NCBI GenBank assembly: GCA_019242155.1
Contig: JAFAWA010000314.1
Coordinates: 1-57,396 of the forward strand
Source of the DNA: Terriglobia bacterium
GTDB lineage: Bacteria > Acidobacteriota > Terriglobia > Bryobacterales > Bryobacteraceae
Length of the DNA stretch: 57,396 bases
Direction: 5' to 3'
Shown here: positions 9,123 through 18,669 of the stretch, piece by piece
Position numbering within the stretch: the stretch's first letter is position 1
How the letters are laid out: every line of letters starts with the position of its first letter
Translations under genes and position numbers: made by a program
The notes under the pieces: model-generated
Told to the model about the DNA's origin: nothing
Database searches by the model: none
What the model saw: the letters and a program-made list of their open reading frames with translations, nothing else

Positions 9123-10244
9123 ATGGCGGTGTTATCACGCCGATTTTCACGCCGTTTGTTGCTCGCTTCGGCGCTTTTGCCCGCGCGTCTACTGGCGAGT
9201 GACGGCAAGAGTCAGAAGGGCCAGAGTTTTGAGCCGGAAATTGACCGTTATCCGGACGAGGCCACCGAACTCCAGGTCTATCGGATGACAGACCCATCGT
9301 TTTCCAGCACGTTGCCGTCGCCCGATAACCGTATCATCTCCCGCAATAGCGCCACACTACTGTTTGCGTCTAACCGCTCCGGACTTCCGCAGGCATTCCG
9401 GATGAATTTGAAGACCGGTGAAATGGAGCAGGTCACCGACCGGAAGGACGTCGACGGGGCTTCCCTCAACCTGCTTCCCGACGGCCGCTCGTTTGCGTAC
9501 TTCGCCGCCAAAACACTGTACCTCGTAAACCTGGGCAATCTACGGGAGCGCGCGGTGTACACGGTTCCCGAAGGATGGGAGCTTCGCCCTGGGCTGCACG
9601 TCTCGAACGACGGCGCATCCGCAATTTTCATTGAGAGCCGGGGCGAGAACTGCCGCGTGCGGAACATCAGCCTGGCGCAGGGTACGGCGCGCACAGTTCT
9701 CGAAACACCATTCGTAATCACGGATGTGATCGAACGGCTTCAGAGGCCGCAGATCCTATACCGGCAGCCGGATAAGGCTCTCTGGCTCGCGCACGCGAAT
9801 GGGCAGGAAAACGCGGCATTGAAACTGGCCAGGGGCGTGATCGGCCCCGCGCATTGGTCGCCGGACGGTAAGACGCTGCTCTATCTGAACTACCCCGAAG
9901 AGCCGGGGCAGTTGAACGCAATCCGCGAATATACGCCCGAAAGTCAAACCGACAGGCTGGTGGCCAAGACCAGCCAGTACGTTGCGTTCAGCCCCAATAG
10001 GGATACTTCCGTGTTCGTGGGATCTAGCCGGAATGCTGCTTCGCCCGCGATTCTGATTATGCTGCGGGTGACGCGCCGCGAGTTGACGCTTTGTGAGCAC
10101 CGCGCGAGCCGCGCGGAAACCGTAGCCCCGTTGTTTGCGCCTGACTCGCAGCGCATCTACTTCCAGAGCGACCGCCATGGAATGCCGGCCATCTATGCTT
10201 TGCATGTGGAGCGGCTGGTGGAACGAATCGAAGACGCAGAGTAA
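9123..10244 (+). CDS. Secreted TolB/WD40-like beta-propeller (oligogalacturonate lyase-like) protein
   Basis: N-terminal basic/hydrophobic leader LSRRFSRRLLLASALLPARLLAS; LLFASNRSGLPQAFRMNLKTGEMEQVTD, WSPDGKTLLYLN, FAPDSQRIYFQSDRHGMPAIY. Confidence 0.75.
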   Translation: MAVLSRRFSRRLLLASALLPARLLASDGKSQKGQSFEPEIDRYPDEATELQVYRMTDPSFSSTLPSPDNRIISRNSATLLFASNRSGLPQAFRMNLKTGEMEQVTDRKDVDGASLNLLPDGRSFAYFAAKTLYLVNLGNLRERAVYTVPEGWELRPGLHVSNDGASAIFIESRGENCRVRNISLAQGTARTVLETPFVITDVIERLQRPQILYRQPDKALWLAHANGQENAALKLARGVIGPAHWSPDGKTLLYLNYPEEPGQLNAIREYTPESQTDRLVAKTSQYVAFSPNRDTSVFVGSSRNAASPAILIMLRVTRRELTLCEHRASRAETVAPLFAPDSQRIYFQSDRHGMPAIYALHVERLVERIEDAE

Positions 10245-10250
10245 GAGCGA

Positions 10251-10757
10251 TCACTCTCCGGCAAGCCTTCGATAGCGGCCGGCATGGTGAATCAGGGGAG
10301 CGCCGTCGTTTACACTCGTGCCCACCACTTCACCGACGAAAATATCATGATCCCCGGAAGTGAACCGCTGGTAGAGGGCGCACTCCATCGTGGCCAGCGC
10401 GCCCGCAATTAAAGGGGCGCCCGTTACGCCTTTGTGCCACGCGATCCCGTCAAAACGGTCGTGCCATTTTTGCGCGAAACGATCCGACAGATGCCGCTGT
10501 TCTTCGCCAAGAAAGTTCAGACTGAAGTAACGCGCACGGCGGAATTCCTCAATGTTGGTCACTAGATGGCCCAGACAGAACAGCACCAGAGGCGGGACCA
10601 ATGACACAGACGAAAAAGAACTGACGGTTAGCCCATGCGGCGTTCCGGCATCATTGACGGAAGCAATCGCGATGCCCGTAGCAAACCGGCCGCAAGCCCT
10701 CCGGAACTCATCACTCGAAACTGCTCGCACCGGGCTTACCGCGCGCTCGCTTGACAT
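10251..10757 (-). CDS. Flavin reductase domain protein
   Basis: FRRACGRFATGIAIASVNDAGTPHGLTVSSFSSVSLVPPLVLFCL, FSLNFLGEEQRHLSDRFA; start placed at MSSERA. Confidence 0.9.
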   Translation of the reverse strand: MSSERAVSPVRAVSSDEFRRACGRFATGIAIASVNDAGTPHGLTVSSFSSVSLVPPLVLFCLGHLVTNIEEFRRARYFSLNFLGEEQRHLSDRFAQKWHDRFDGIAWHKGVTGAPLIAGALATMECALYQRFTSGDHDIFVGEVVGTSVNDGAPLIHHAGRYRRLAGE

Positions 10758-10826
10758 AACAATAAAACCAATCCTATCATAAGGTTGTCGACAAAGAGGG
10801 GCCGCCCCCAAGCGGGAGGAAGATGC

Positions 10827-11096
10827 TTGATCAAGCTGGACATCATTAATGAAGTCGTAAACAAGACCGGCATTACCAAAACCAAAGCCGAGATGGCGGT
10901 CGAGACTGTATTCGAATCCATGAAGAAGGCTCTGGAGCAGGGCGACCGGATCGAACTGCGAGGTTTCGGCGTGTTTAACGTGAAGCCGCGAAAGACCGGC
11001 ATTGGCCGCAATCCGCGCACCGGCGCCGAGGTTTCGATTCCGCCGGGCAAGGCCGTACGGTTCAAACCCGGCAAGGAGCTGCAGACGTTGCAGTAA
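10827..11096 (+). CDS. HU/IHF family DNA-binding protein
   Basis: IKLDIINEVVNKTGITKTKAEMAVETVFESMKKAL...GFGVFNVKPRKTGIGRNPRTGAEVSIPPGKAVRFKPGKEL; TTG start. Confidence 0.93.
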   Translation: MIKLDIINEVVNKTGITKTKAEMAVETVFESMKKALEQGDRIELRGFGVFNVKPRKTGIGRNPRTGAEVSIPPGKAVRFKPGKELQTLQ

Positions 11097-11116
11097 GGCT
11101 GCACAGCGTCGTCGTT

Positions 11117-12091
11117 GTGTCTTCTCAGGATTTTTCCCCGGGCATTTACCCTTACTACGCTCGCGAAGCGGCAGACGTACAGAACATCGGCAACGGTATC
11201 TTGCCGGCGCAAGTGAAGCCTCGCGAGCGTTATTGGCTATACGGGTTGCTGTTCGTCCTAACGCTGCTCACGACCTCCATTGTCGGAACGGCGCTGCAGT
11301 ACGATTTTGACCGCAACATACCGTTTCAGATCGAGCACACGCTGGACGCTTATGTTCGCGTATGGCGCCACCCCATAAATCTTGTTCAAGGTCTGCCGTT
11401 TTCTTTGACTCTGATTACGATCCTGCTGGCTCATGAGATGGGACACTTTCTGGCGTCGGTGTGTTACCGGGTCGATGCCAGCCTCCCGTACTTTCTACCG
11501 GCTCCCACGCTGATCGGCACATTTGGAGCCTTCATTCGCATACGCGCGCCGATATACTTCAAACGTGTTCTGTTCGACATAGGCATTGCCGGCCCGGTCG
11601 CGGGATTCATATTTCTGCTGCCGGCGCTGGCGATAGGTTTGGCCTTCTCCAAAATCATCCCGGGTATCGGTCACCAAACCGATGTCCACTTCGGCATCCC
11701 GCTACTTGAATGGTTATTGCGGAAAGCCATCTTCCCCGGAGCGGGCGCCAATGACATTTACCTCCATCCGGTAGGCCGGGCTGCATGGTTTGGAATGTTC
11801 GCCACGGCTTTTAACCTGTTTCCTATAGGCCAACTGGATGGAGGGCACGTCCTCTACGCGCTGGCGGAGCAGAGACACAAGCTGGTTTCCAATCTGGCTG
11901 TTCTCGCTTTGGTGCCTCTCGGTTATTTCTGGCGGGTGTGGTTGGTATGGGCGTTGGTGCTGTTCTTTTTCGGACGCCGCCACCCTGTGGTTTACGATGA
12001 GAGCGATCTCGGAAGGGGCCGCCGCCAGTTGGGTTGGGTGGCGCTCGTCCTTTTCATTCTCTGTTTCACCTTTGCCCCGCTCGGGACATGA
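11117..12091 (+). CDS. Site-2 protease (M50) family membrane metalloprotease
   Basis: LAHEMGHFLAS (HExxH), GPVAGF, NLFPIGQLDGGHVLYAL. Confidence 0.92.
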   Translation: MSSQDFSPGIYPYYAREAADVQNIGNGILPAQVKPRERYWLYGLLFVLTLLTTSIVGTALQYDFDRNIPFQIEHTLDAYVRVWRHPINLVQGLPFSLTLITILLAHEMGHFLASVCYRVDASLPYFLPAPTLIGTFGAFIRIRAPIYFKRVLFDIGIAGPVAGFIFLLPALAIGLAFSKIIPGIGHQTDVHFGIPLLEWLLRKAIFPGAGANDIYLHPVGRAAWFGMFATAFNLFPIGQLDGGHVLYALAEQRHKLVSNLAVLALVPLGYFWRVWLVWALVLFFFGRRHPVVYDESDLGRGRRQLGWVALVLFILCFTFAPLGT

Positions 12092-12825
12092 AGATCACCG
12101 CTACGATCATTACGCTCGATGAGGAGCGCAATATCCAGCGGGCGATTGAAAGCCTACGCTGCTGCGATGAAATCCTGATCGTGGATAGCGGTTCCGTGGA
12201 CCGCACCGTGGAACTGGCGCGCAATCTTGACGTCCGTGTGATAGAAGCCGGTTGGCGGGGATATTCAGGTCAGAAGAACTGGGCGGCCGAGCAAGCCGCC
12301 TATGACTGGATTCTCTCGCTCGACGCGGATGAGGCGCTCAGTGAGGCGCTCGAAGCCGAGATCTGGAATCTGAAGAAGAAAGGCCCGACATACGACGGCT
12401 ATACCATGCCCCGGCTGGCGAAATACCTCGGGCGATGGATCTTTCACTCGGGTTGGTATCCCGACCGCAAAATGCGCCTCTACGACCGCCGCAAAGCTAA
12501 ATGGGTAGGCGATTTCGTTCACGAGAGCGTAGCAGTGTCGGGACGCGTCGGCCATTTACAAGCGAACATCCTGCACTTCACATGCGACTCGCTTTCTGAG
12601 CACGTCAAAACGCTGCAGCGCTACACAACTTTAGCGGCCCAGGAGTTGGTGGCCGGCAAAGTCCACATAGGCTGGCGGCGGCTGATTCTGGATCCCCCGT
12701 GGACTTTCGTCCGCACTTACTTCCTTAAGCTCGGATTCCTGGATGGCCTCGAAGGGCTGATCATAGCGTACATGGCGGCGTTCTACACATTTTTGAAATA
12801 CGCCAAAGCCCGCCACATGAGCTGA
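12088..12825 (+). CDS. Glycosyltransferase family 2 (LPS core WaaE/KdtX-like)
   Basis: MKITATIITLDEERNIQRAIESLRCCDEILIVDSGSVDRT..., LSLDADEALSEAL; 4-nt overlap with the preceding gene. Confidence 0.88.
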   Translation: MKITATIITLDEERNIQRAIESLRCCDEILIVDSGSVDRTVELARNLDVRVIEAGWRGYSGQKNWAAEQAAYDWILSLDADEALSEALEAEIWNLKKKGPTYDGYTMPRLAKYLGRWIFHSGWYPDRKMRLYDRRKAKWVGDFVHESVAVSGRVGHLQANILHFTCDSLSEHVKTLQRYTTLAAQELVAGKVHIGWRRLILDPPWTFVRTYFLKLGFLDGLEGLIIAYMAAFYTFLKYAKARHMS

Positions 12826-12829
12826 CGTC

Positions 12830-13711
12830 ATGCGAGTGCTGCACCTGGATGCGGGCAGTGAAATGCGCGGAGGGCAATGGCAGGTGTTTCGCCTGCTCGA
12901 GGGACTGACGGCGGCCGGCATCGAATCGACGCTGGTTGCTCGCCCCCGTGCCCCTCTGTTTGAAACAGCGCGCCGGCAAGGTTGGCGCGTGGAGCCTTGG
13001 GGGCTCGGCAGGGCTTTACAATTATTTCCAAAGTGCGACCTCATTCATGCGCACGACGCGCGCAGCCACACCCTGGCCGCGCTCCTTCCGCGGGCACGCC
13101 TGGTGGTATCGCGGCGCGTGGCATTCCCGGCACGCACCAGATGGAAGTATCGCCTCGCATCACGCTACATCGCTGTCTCTGAGTTCGTGAAATCGGTGCT
13201 CGTTGAGGGCGGCGTATCCGCCGAGAAGATAACGGTAGTCTACGATGGCGTTCCTCTGCTCGAGCGGGCTTCCGGAATTACCGTGCTCGCCCCGGCCAAT
13301 GCCGCAGATCGCGCTAAGGGCGCGCACCTTGCCGGCCAGGCCGCCGCGTTAGCCAACATTCCGCTCGAGTTCAGCGCCGATCTCGAAAGGGATCTTCGCC
13401 GTGCAGGCGTGTTCGTGTACATCACTTTCACCGAAGGGCTCGGTTCCGCGGCCCTGCTCGCAATGGCGGCGGCGGTTCCGGTCATCGCGAGCAATATCGG
13501 TGGGCTCGGCGAGGTGATTTGTGACGGCGTAAATGGATTGCTGGTGCCCAATTCGCCCGAGGCCATCGCGGCCGCCCTACGCGAACTCACGGCGAACCCC
13601 GATCTGGCTCAGCGGCTCGGCAATGCCGGACGGAAAACCGTGGAGGAACGGTTCACTTCCGAGCACATGGTAAGCCGTACGATGGAAGTCTACCACCAGG
13701 TGCTCGCGTGA
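12830..13711 (+). CDS. Glycosyltransferase group 1 (GT4-like)
   Basis: GGQWQVFRLLEGLTAAGIESTLVARP, FVYITFTEGLGSAALLAMAAAVPVIASNIGGLGEVICDGVNGLLV. Confidence 0.88.
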   Translation: MRVLHLDAGSEMRGGQWQVFRLLEGLTAAGIESTLVARPRAPLFETARRQGWRVEPWGLGRALQLFPKCDLIHAHDARSHTLAALLPRARLVVSRRVAFPARTRWKYRLASRYIAVSEFVKSVLVEGGVSAEKITVVYDGVPLLERASGITVLAPANAADRAKGAHLAGQAAALANIPLEFSADLERDLRRAGVFVYITFTEGLGSAALLAMAAAVPVIASNIGGLGEVICDGVNGLLVPNSPEAIAAALRELTANPDLAQRLGNAGRKTVEERFTSEHMVSRTMEVYHQVLA

Positions 13712-14508
13712 GCGAATCTTTGCTTGCGTTCGTTTTCGGTTTGCTCATCGGCAGCTTTCTGAATGTCTGCATCTACCGCTGGCCCCGTGATCTGTCGGTT
13801 GTACGCCCCCGTTCGCACTGTGTCGCGTGCGGGAAGACGATTGCCTGGTTCGATAATGTTCCGGTACTGAGCTATCTGGTGTTGGGAGGGCGGTGCCGCA
13901 ATTGCGGCTCCCGAATTTCATGGCGCTACCCATTGGTTGAGGTAATCACGGCCGCAGCATTCTTCGCGGCCGTGCAAGAGTTCGGTTTCACATTCGCTGC
14001 CTTGAAAACGTGCCTGTTTGCGGCCATTTCGGTGGCCCTGATCTTTACTGATTTGGAAGAACGCATTCTACCCGACGAGTTGACACTGGGCGGCACTGTG
14101 GCCGGCTTGCTGTTTTCCGCCTTCGTGCCCATGCCCCCGGGAATCGCTCAGTTGTTCTTCACCGGGCGCGCAGGCTCGCTTCTGGAATCCGTATTGGGGG
14201 CCTTGGTGCCGCCGCTGGTCCTGTGGTTCGCAGGATGGCTTTACGAGCGTATAAGGCATCGGGAGGGGTTGGGCCTGGGGGATGTGAAGATGGTTGCTAT
14301 GATCGGCAGTTTCCTAGGCCTGAGCGGCGCGCTGCTCACTTTGGCTGCGGGTTCACTTCTTGGCTCTGTAATCGGCTCCGCCTTTATTCTCGTGTTTAGG
14401 CAAAATCCGGCAACCTACAAATTGCCGTACGGCACATTTATCGGGGTTGCAGGGCTGGTAATCGGGCTCACCGCGCGGCAAGTGCTGGGCTGGTACGCGG
14501 AGCTATGA
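13708..14508 (+). CDS. pilD: Prepilin peptidase (A24)
   Basis: GLLIGSFLNVCIYRWPR, two CxxC pairs (CVACGK, CRNCGS), GLGLGDVKMVAMIGSFLG. Confidence 0.92.
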   Translation: MSESLLAFVFGLLIGSFLNVCIYRWPRDLSVVRPRSHCVACGKTIAWFDNVPVLSYLVLGGRCRNCGSRISWRYPLVEVITAAAFFAAVQEFGFTFAALKTCLFAAISVALIFTDLEERILPDELTLGGTVAGLLFSAFVPMPPGIAQLFFTGRAGSLLESVLGALVPPLVLWFAGWLYERIRHREGLGLGDVKMVAMIGSFLGLSGALLTLAAGSLLGSVIGSAFILVFRQNPATYKLPYGTFIGVAGLVIGLTARQVLGWYAEL

Positions 14509-16062
14509 GGCGACCTCCGTCCGGCCGCTTCCGTTCGCGCGGTTCGAATCCCCCTCGAGGACCTTACGAACTTTCTCCGCCAGCGCACCGGGCGTGAACG
14601 GTTTTTGCAAAAACTCTGCGCGTTCGTTAATGCCGGCTTTGACAAGACCCGTCTCCGCGTATCCGGACATGAACAGAACCTTGGTTCCGGGACGCAGTTG
14701 TGTGATCTGCACAGCTAGATCGCGGCCGTTCAGCTTGGGCATCACGATATCGCTAATGAGAAGATGGATTTCACCCTTGTAGTTTTCAGCCAGGCGGCAC
14801 GCTTCGATGGGATCGGGCGCATCGATCACCTTGTAGCCCTCGCGCCGGAGCGTCTCGCGCACCAGGCTGCGCACCATCTCATCGTCCTCGACCAGCAGAA
14901 TGGTTTCGGTGCCCCTGGGTGCGCTTTCTTTGGGTTTTTCTTCTTCTACCGCAAGCGGCTGTTCGATGCGGGGCAGGTACACTTCGAAGATGGTGCCCCG
15001 CCCCGGCGCGCTTTCCACGTTGAGGCTTCCTCCGCTCTGCTTGACGATTCCGAACACAGTAGAGAGTCCAAGGCCCGTGCCCCTACCGACGCTCTTGGTC
15101 GTAAAGAACGGCTCGAACAGGCGGTTCCGTGTACGCTCGTCCATGCCATGACCAGTATCGCTGACCGCGAGCAAAACATGCGGCCCCGGTTTCGTCGCGA
15201 GACGGCCGCCCTCTGGGCCCTCCTCGATGACTGCATTGGCAGTCCTGATCGTCAACATGCCGCCTGCGGCCATCGCGTCCCGAGCGTTGACCACCAGATT
15301 CATGATTACCTGCTCAAGTTGGCCCGGATCGGCATACACTCGTCCCAGGTCCGGACTTAGAACGAGTCGCAGTTCGATGTCTTCTCCGATGAGCCGCTGC
15401 AACATTGCGCTCAACGTTTTGACCAGCATGTTGAGATCGAGCACCTTCGGTTGCAGGACCTGCCGCCGGCTGAACGCGAGCAGTTGCTTGGTCAGCGCGC
15501 CGGCCCGCTCCCCGGCCTTCATGATCTGCTCGGCTGAGTGGCGGTTCGGATCATTTTCCCGGAGATTGTTGAGAATGAGCTGGCTATATCCCGTAATGAT
15601 GGTCAGCAGGTTATTGAAATCGTGAGCAACTCCGCCCGCAAGCATACCTACCGCTTCCATCTTCTGCGCCTGCCGGAGCTGCTCCTCCAAGCGGCGGCGT
15701 TCGGTCACATCAATTAAAACCGCCAGCCCTGCCCTCCGCCTGCGATACGGTATTTCGTGTACCGATGTCTCCACTTCAATCAGGCGCCCGCTCCTGGTGT
15801 GATGACGCCAAAGATTGACCGCAGAACCTTTGCGTTTCAATTCGGAAACCAGACGCCTGGCTTCTTCGTTTCCCACAATACCCGACAATGTTAATTTCTG
15901 GAATTCTTCAGGCGAATAGCCATAGAGCCCGCACGCGGCCTTGTTGATCGCCAGAAACTTCTCGGACGACAGATCGAAGACCCACATGGGTTGCGGGTTG
16001 TCTTCGAACAGAAAACGCTGAGCGGTTCGGCTCCTTTTCGCAGGCGATCGTTTTGCAAGCAC
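14503..16062 (-). CDS. PAS hybrid histidine kinase with C-terminal receiver
   Basis: PAS segment, GGVAHDFNNLLTIITGYSQLI H-box, HATPase, ILLVEDDEMVRSLVRETLRREGY REC. Confidence 0.93.
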   Translation of the reverse strand: MLAKRSPAKRSRTAQRFLFEDNPQPMWVFDLSSEKFLAINKAACGLYGYSPEEFQKLTLSGIVGNEEARRLVSELKRKGSAVNLWRHHTRSGRLIEVETSVHEIPYRRRRAGLAVLIDVTERRRLEEQLRQAQKMEAVGMLAGGVAHDFNNLLTIITGYSQLILNNLRENDPNRHSAEQIMKAGERAGALTKQLLAFSRRQVLQPKVLDLNMLVKTLSAMLQRLIGEDIELRLVLSPDLGRVYADPGQLEQVIMNLVVNARDAMAAGGMLTIRTANAVIEEGPEGGRLATKPGPHVLLAVSDTGHGMDERTRNRLFEPFFTTKSVGRGTGLGLSTVFGIVKQSGGSLNVESAPGRGTIFEVYLPRIEQPLAVEEEKPKESAPRGTETILLVEDDEMVRSLVRETLRREGYKVIDAPDPIEACRLAENYKGEIHLLISDIVMPKLNGRDLAVQITQLRPGTKVLFMSGYAETGLVKAGINERAEFLQKPFTPGALAEKVRKVLEGDSNRANGSGRTEVAS

Positions 16063-16277
16063 GCCGTTTCACTATCCCTTGGGGAGGTGGGAAAGCAGAC
16101 TCGAAAGATGAGCGACGGAATAGGAGCAATGCGCGCCCGCCCGGCCCCATACTAAGGATACCTGTCGGCCTAGTGGCTACTCAAGCTAAAGTGTAGAGTA
16201 GAGGTCTGATAACACACAAGCACGGAAAAGCATATGTACTGGTAAGGTTCAGGTTTGTTCTAGTACTTTCGGGGACT

Positions 16278-16742
16278 TTAGTAACTGCTGTATTGCGATT
16301 GGAAGCTCCTGGCCGGCCTCCTCGAGTGCTGAAATGCATCCCAGGTCAAAAAACCAGAGACGGCCAATAGAGCGCCGTCACGTACCAGGGTCAGCGGAGA
16401 AATGGCCTCTCCCGGTCCGAAGCACCCGCAATCGATCTGCTCGCCGCGAAGGTAGGCGCGCACCATCATTCCGAAAAACACTAGCAGCAAGGTGGACGCG
16501 GCCACACTGGTTGTCCGGCGCCAGGGACCCAACACGATGAGAACAGCCAGCGCCAATTCCAACCACGGCAGACCGCGAGCTACGACTGTTACGGCCCACT
16601 CGGGCAGGATATGATACGCGTCGACCGAGATGGCAAACAGGGCCCAAGGCTGGCTCAGCTTGGTGTAAGCAGCATAGCCGAAGACCACTCCCAAGATGAG
16701 GCGAAGTAAGAGCGAGATGAAGTGCCGTGTCTTACTTTGCAA
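16278..16742 (-). CDS. MauE/DoxX-like membrane protein
   Basis: 154 aa, ~4 TM; LLRLILGVVFGYAAYTKLSQPWALFAISVDAYHILPEWAV, GEQIDCGCFGPGEAISPLTLVRDGAL. Confidence 0.85.
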   Translation of the reverse strand: MQSKTRHFISLLLRLILGVVFGYAAYTKLSQPWALFAISVDAYHILPEWAVTVVARGLPWLELALAVLIVLGPWRRTTSVAASTLLLVFFGMMVRAYLRGEQIDCGCFGPGEAISPLTLVRDGALLAVSGFLTWDAFQHSRRPARSFQSQYSSY

Positions 16743-17319
16743 GGCCGTCCAAAATACTCCGCAACAGGCTATAGTTGGGAACGCCGGCTACCGGATACCT
16801 CTTGGTTCCGTGAATGATGAGCATTGTGGGAGTCTGATTCACGCCCTGTGACTGTCCTTGTTGCACATCCTGCTGCACCTCATCCAGAATGCCGGGATCT
16901 CTGGCCAGTGCCTGCACCTTTTTCTGTTCAGCCGGTGTCAGCGCGGTCGAAACAGTCTCAAACACCTTACCGTTTTCCGCCCAGGCAGGTTGATTCTGGA
17001 ATAGCGCATCCGCTACTTGTTCATACTTACCCACCCTCGCCGCGGCGCAGGCGTAAGCCGCCGCTTCGCGGGAATGGTTGTGCTGCGGCAGCGGATATTC
17101 TTTGTAGACCAGGTAGGCTTTCCCGGGAAGTACATAGTCACGCATGATCGAGGGCAGCAGGGTTATGTGCAACATCCGGCACGAAGGGCACTGGAAATCG
17201 CTGAATAGCTCGATGGTGATTGGGGCGTCCGGATTGCCGAAAGTCTTGGCTTTATCGAGGGTGGGCGCGGCCGACAAGATCGGCAAAAGGGAGAAGAGCA
17301 ATGGAAAGGACAGCTTCAT
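16732..17319 (-). CDS. DsbA-like thioredoxin-fold secreted protein
   Basis: Signal peptide; IELFSDFQCPSCRMLHITLLP (CPSC), QGVNQTPTMLI (cis-Pro loop). Confidence 0.9.
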   Translation of the reverse strand: MKLSFPLLFSLLPILSAAPTLDKAKTFGNPDAPITIELFSDFQCPSCRMLHITLLPSIMRDYVLPGKAYLVYKEYPLPQHNHSREAAAYACAAARVGKYEQVADALFQNQPAWAENGKVFETVSTALTPAEQKKVQALARDPGILDEVQQDVQQGQSQGVNQTPTMLIIHGTKRYPVAGVPNYSLLRSILDGLAK

Positions 17320-17366
17320 AACCCTACTATTCTAAATGGGCCGCGCCCGAATGTCCTGGCTCAAAT

Positions 17367-17783
17367 TCAATAACCGAAACCGTAGGGGCCGGCGTAGCAA
17401 GCACCGGATGGATGCCAATACCCGTAGGCGTCGTAGTATCCGCAGGCAGCAGGACCGTAGGGTGCGCCGTAACCGAAGTAGAAGCTCGGGCCGCCGTAAT
17501 AGAAGCCGCTCCTTCCGCCGTAACCACGGTAACCTCCATACCAACCGCGGCCCTCAAAGCCGCGCCCTCCGTTGTAATAGCCGCGGCCGCCTTCATATCC
17601 ACGGCTGCCCGCAAATCCACGAGCATTGCCGCCGTAGGCTTGTCCGCCTGAGAATCCGTGGCCTGAGAACCCGCCTCCCTGACCAACGCCGCCACCGCCG
17701 CGCCGTTGCGCCAACCCCGTTACGGGATTTAGGAACAACAACGATGCCGCTAAAAGAACAGTCCATCCAAGTTTCCGTAACAT
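17367..17783 (-). CDS. Secreted Gly/Tyr-rich low-complexity protein
   Basis: Signal peptide MLRKLGWTVLLAASLLFLNPVTGLAQ followed by GG/GY/RGY repeats. Confidence 0.65.
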   Translation of the reverse strand: MLRKLGWTVLLAASLLFLNPVTGLAQRRGGGGVGQGGGFSGHGFSGGQAYGGNARGFAGSRGYEGGRGYYNGGRGFEGRGWYGGYRGYGGRSGFYYGGPSFYFGYGAPYGPAACGYYDAYGYWHPSGACYAGPYGFGY

Positions 17784-17870
17784 GTTTCCGTCCCCTGGTT
17801 ACGTGGACGTATTGCGGCCGGTAACGGACTCAGTTGTTTTTGTGAAAATGACGCAAACAGTTATCCGAAA

Positions 17871-18599
17871 TCACCGAAGCCAATATGCAATCGCCTTGTG
17901 CGTCAGCACGGAAACGAACAGCGCCCATCCAAAGCTAAGAAAGGTCCCGATGATAATGTACTCCGCAACTTTGCGTTGACTCGCGTCCTTAATTTCCCCG
18001 AAGCGCAGAATCGATTTTGCCGCGATCAGGAAACCGATTCCGTTTGGCTGGTCCATCAGGACAAACAGGAATACCAGAATTCGCTCCAGCCAACCGATAT
18101 AGCGTCCGCCTTGTGCTAGGCCGGTGATCTCGTTATCGCGAATCTCGTGTGCGAACGGCCGCATGGCCTTTTCGATCAGAACTCCGCCTGCCGGCACACA
18201 GGCTATTAAACCTGAGACACAATTAAGGACCGCGAAGTACCAGTTCAGAAGATACGGCGGCATCCCACTGGCCCACCAGCTTTCCCGTGCTGCGTTTTGA
18301 AAGTACCAGGCAACCCCGAGCAAGAGAATCGCGTTAATGGATTGCTCCGTAATAAACAGCGCGGCTGAATCTTGGGATGTGAGCATCTCGATTACAGCCG
18401 TGGCGGAACTCATTATTAAAATTCCAAGCAGAATTCGCCAATGGAAAGTTCCCATTAAGCAGGAGGAGATCAGAGCTACAGCAGCGCCACGAACGGCCGC
18501 GACCCGAATGATGTGCGTGCGCTTGTTTATCCACTCAGAGCGAAAGACGAATTCACCGAGCAAATAGGCAGTTAAGATACACGAAAACGTAAAACGCAT
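17871..18599 (-). CDS. DUF3307-like polytopic membrane protein
   Basis: About 6 hydrophobic segments; MRFTFSCILTAYLLGEFVFRSEW start resembles the DUF3307 pattern. ATG at 18599 preferred over the track TTG at 18614. Located next to a SatD-like gene. Confidence 0.65.
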   Translation of the reverse strand: MRFTFSCILTAYLLGEFVFRSEWINKRTHIIRVAAVRGAAVALISSCLMGTFHWRILLGILIMSSATAVIEMLTSQDSAALFITEQSINAILLLGVAWYFQNAARESWWASGMPPYLLNWYFAVLNCVSGLIACVPAGGVLIEKAMRPFAHEIRDNEITGLAQGGRYIGWLERILVFLFVLMDQPNGIGFLIAAKSILRFGEIKDASQRKVAEYIIIGTFLSFGWALFVSVLTHKAIAYWLR

Positions 18600-18608
18600 T
18601 TTTTGTTT

Positions 18609-18658
18609 AGTCAACCTTTTAAGGTTGTCTCAGCTTAGACAACCTAAATTGGTTGTCT
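18609..18658. promoter_or_regulatory. Two tandem 22-bp palindromes between satD-like and DUF3307-like genes
   Basis: AGTCAACC-TTTTAA-GGTTGTCT (18609-18630) and AGACAACC-TAAATT-GGTTGTCT (18637-18658), separated by 6 bp. Confidence 0.65.
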
Positions 18659-18669
18659 GGGATGTAATT

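Noticed and set aside
14541-14553. GGTTCGAATCCCC resembles a tRNA T-loop
   Set aside because: It lies in the 3' coding end of the hybrid histidine kinase (minus strand), and I see no acceptor/anticodon arms around it.
16177-16201. CTACTC...GAGTAG inverted repeat between a kinase and the MauE gene
   Set aside because: Short arms and a 13-nt loop with no gene-proximal context; could be chance.
17327-17695. Ala/Thr-rich 122-aa ORF in another minus-strand frame
   Set aside because: Alternative frame of the Gly/Tyr-rich secreted protein, which has a credible signal peptide and start.
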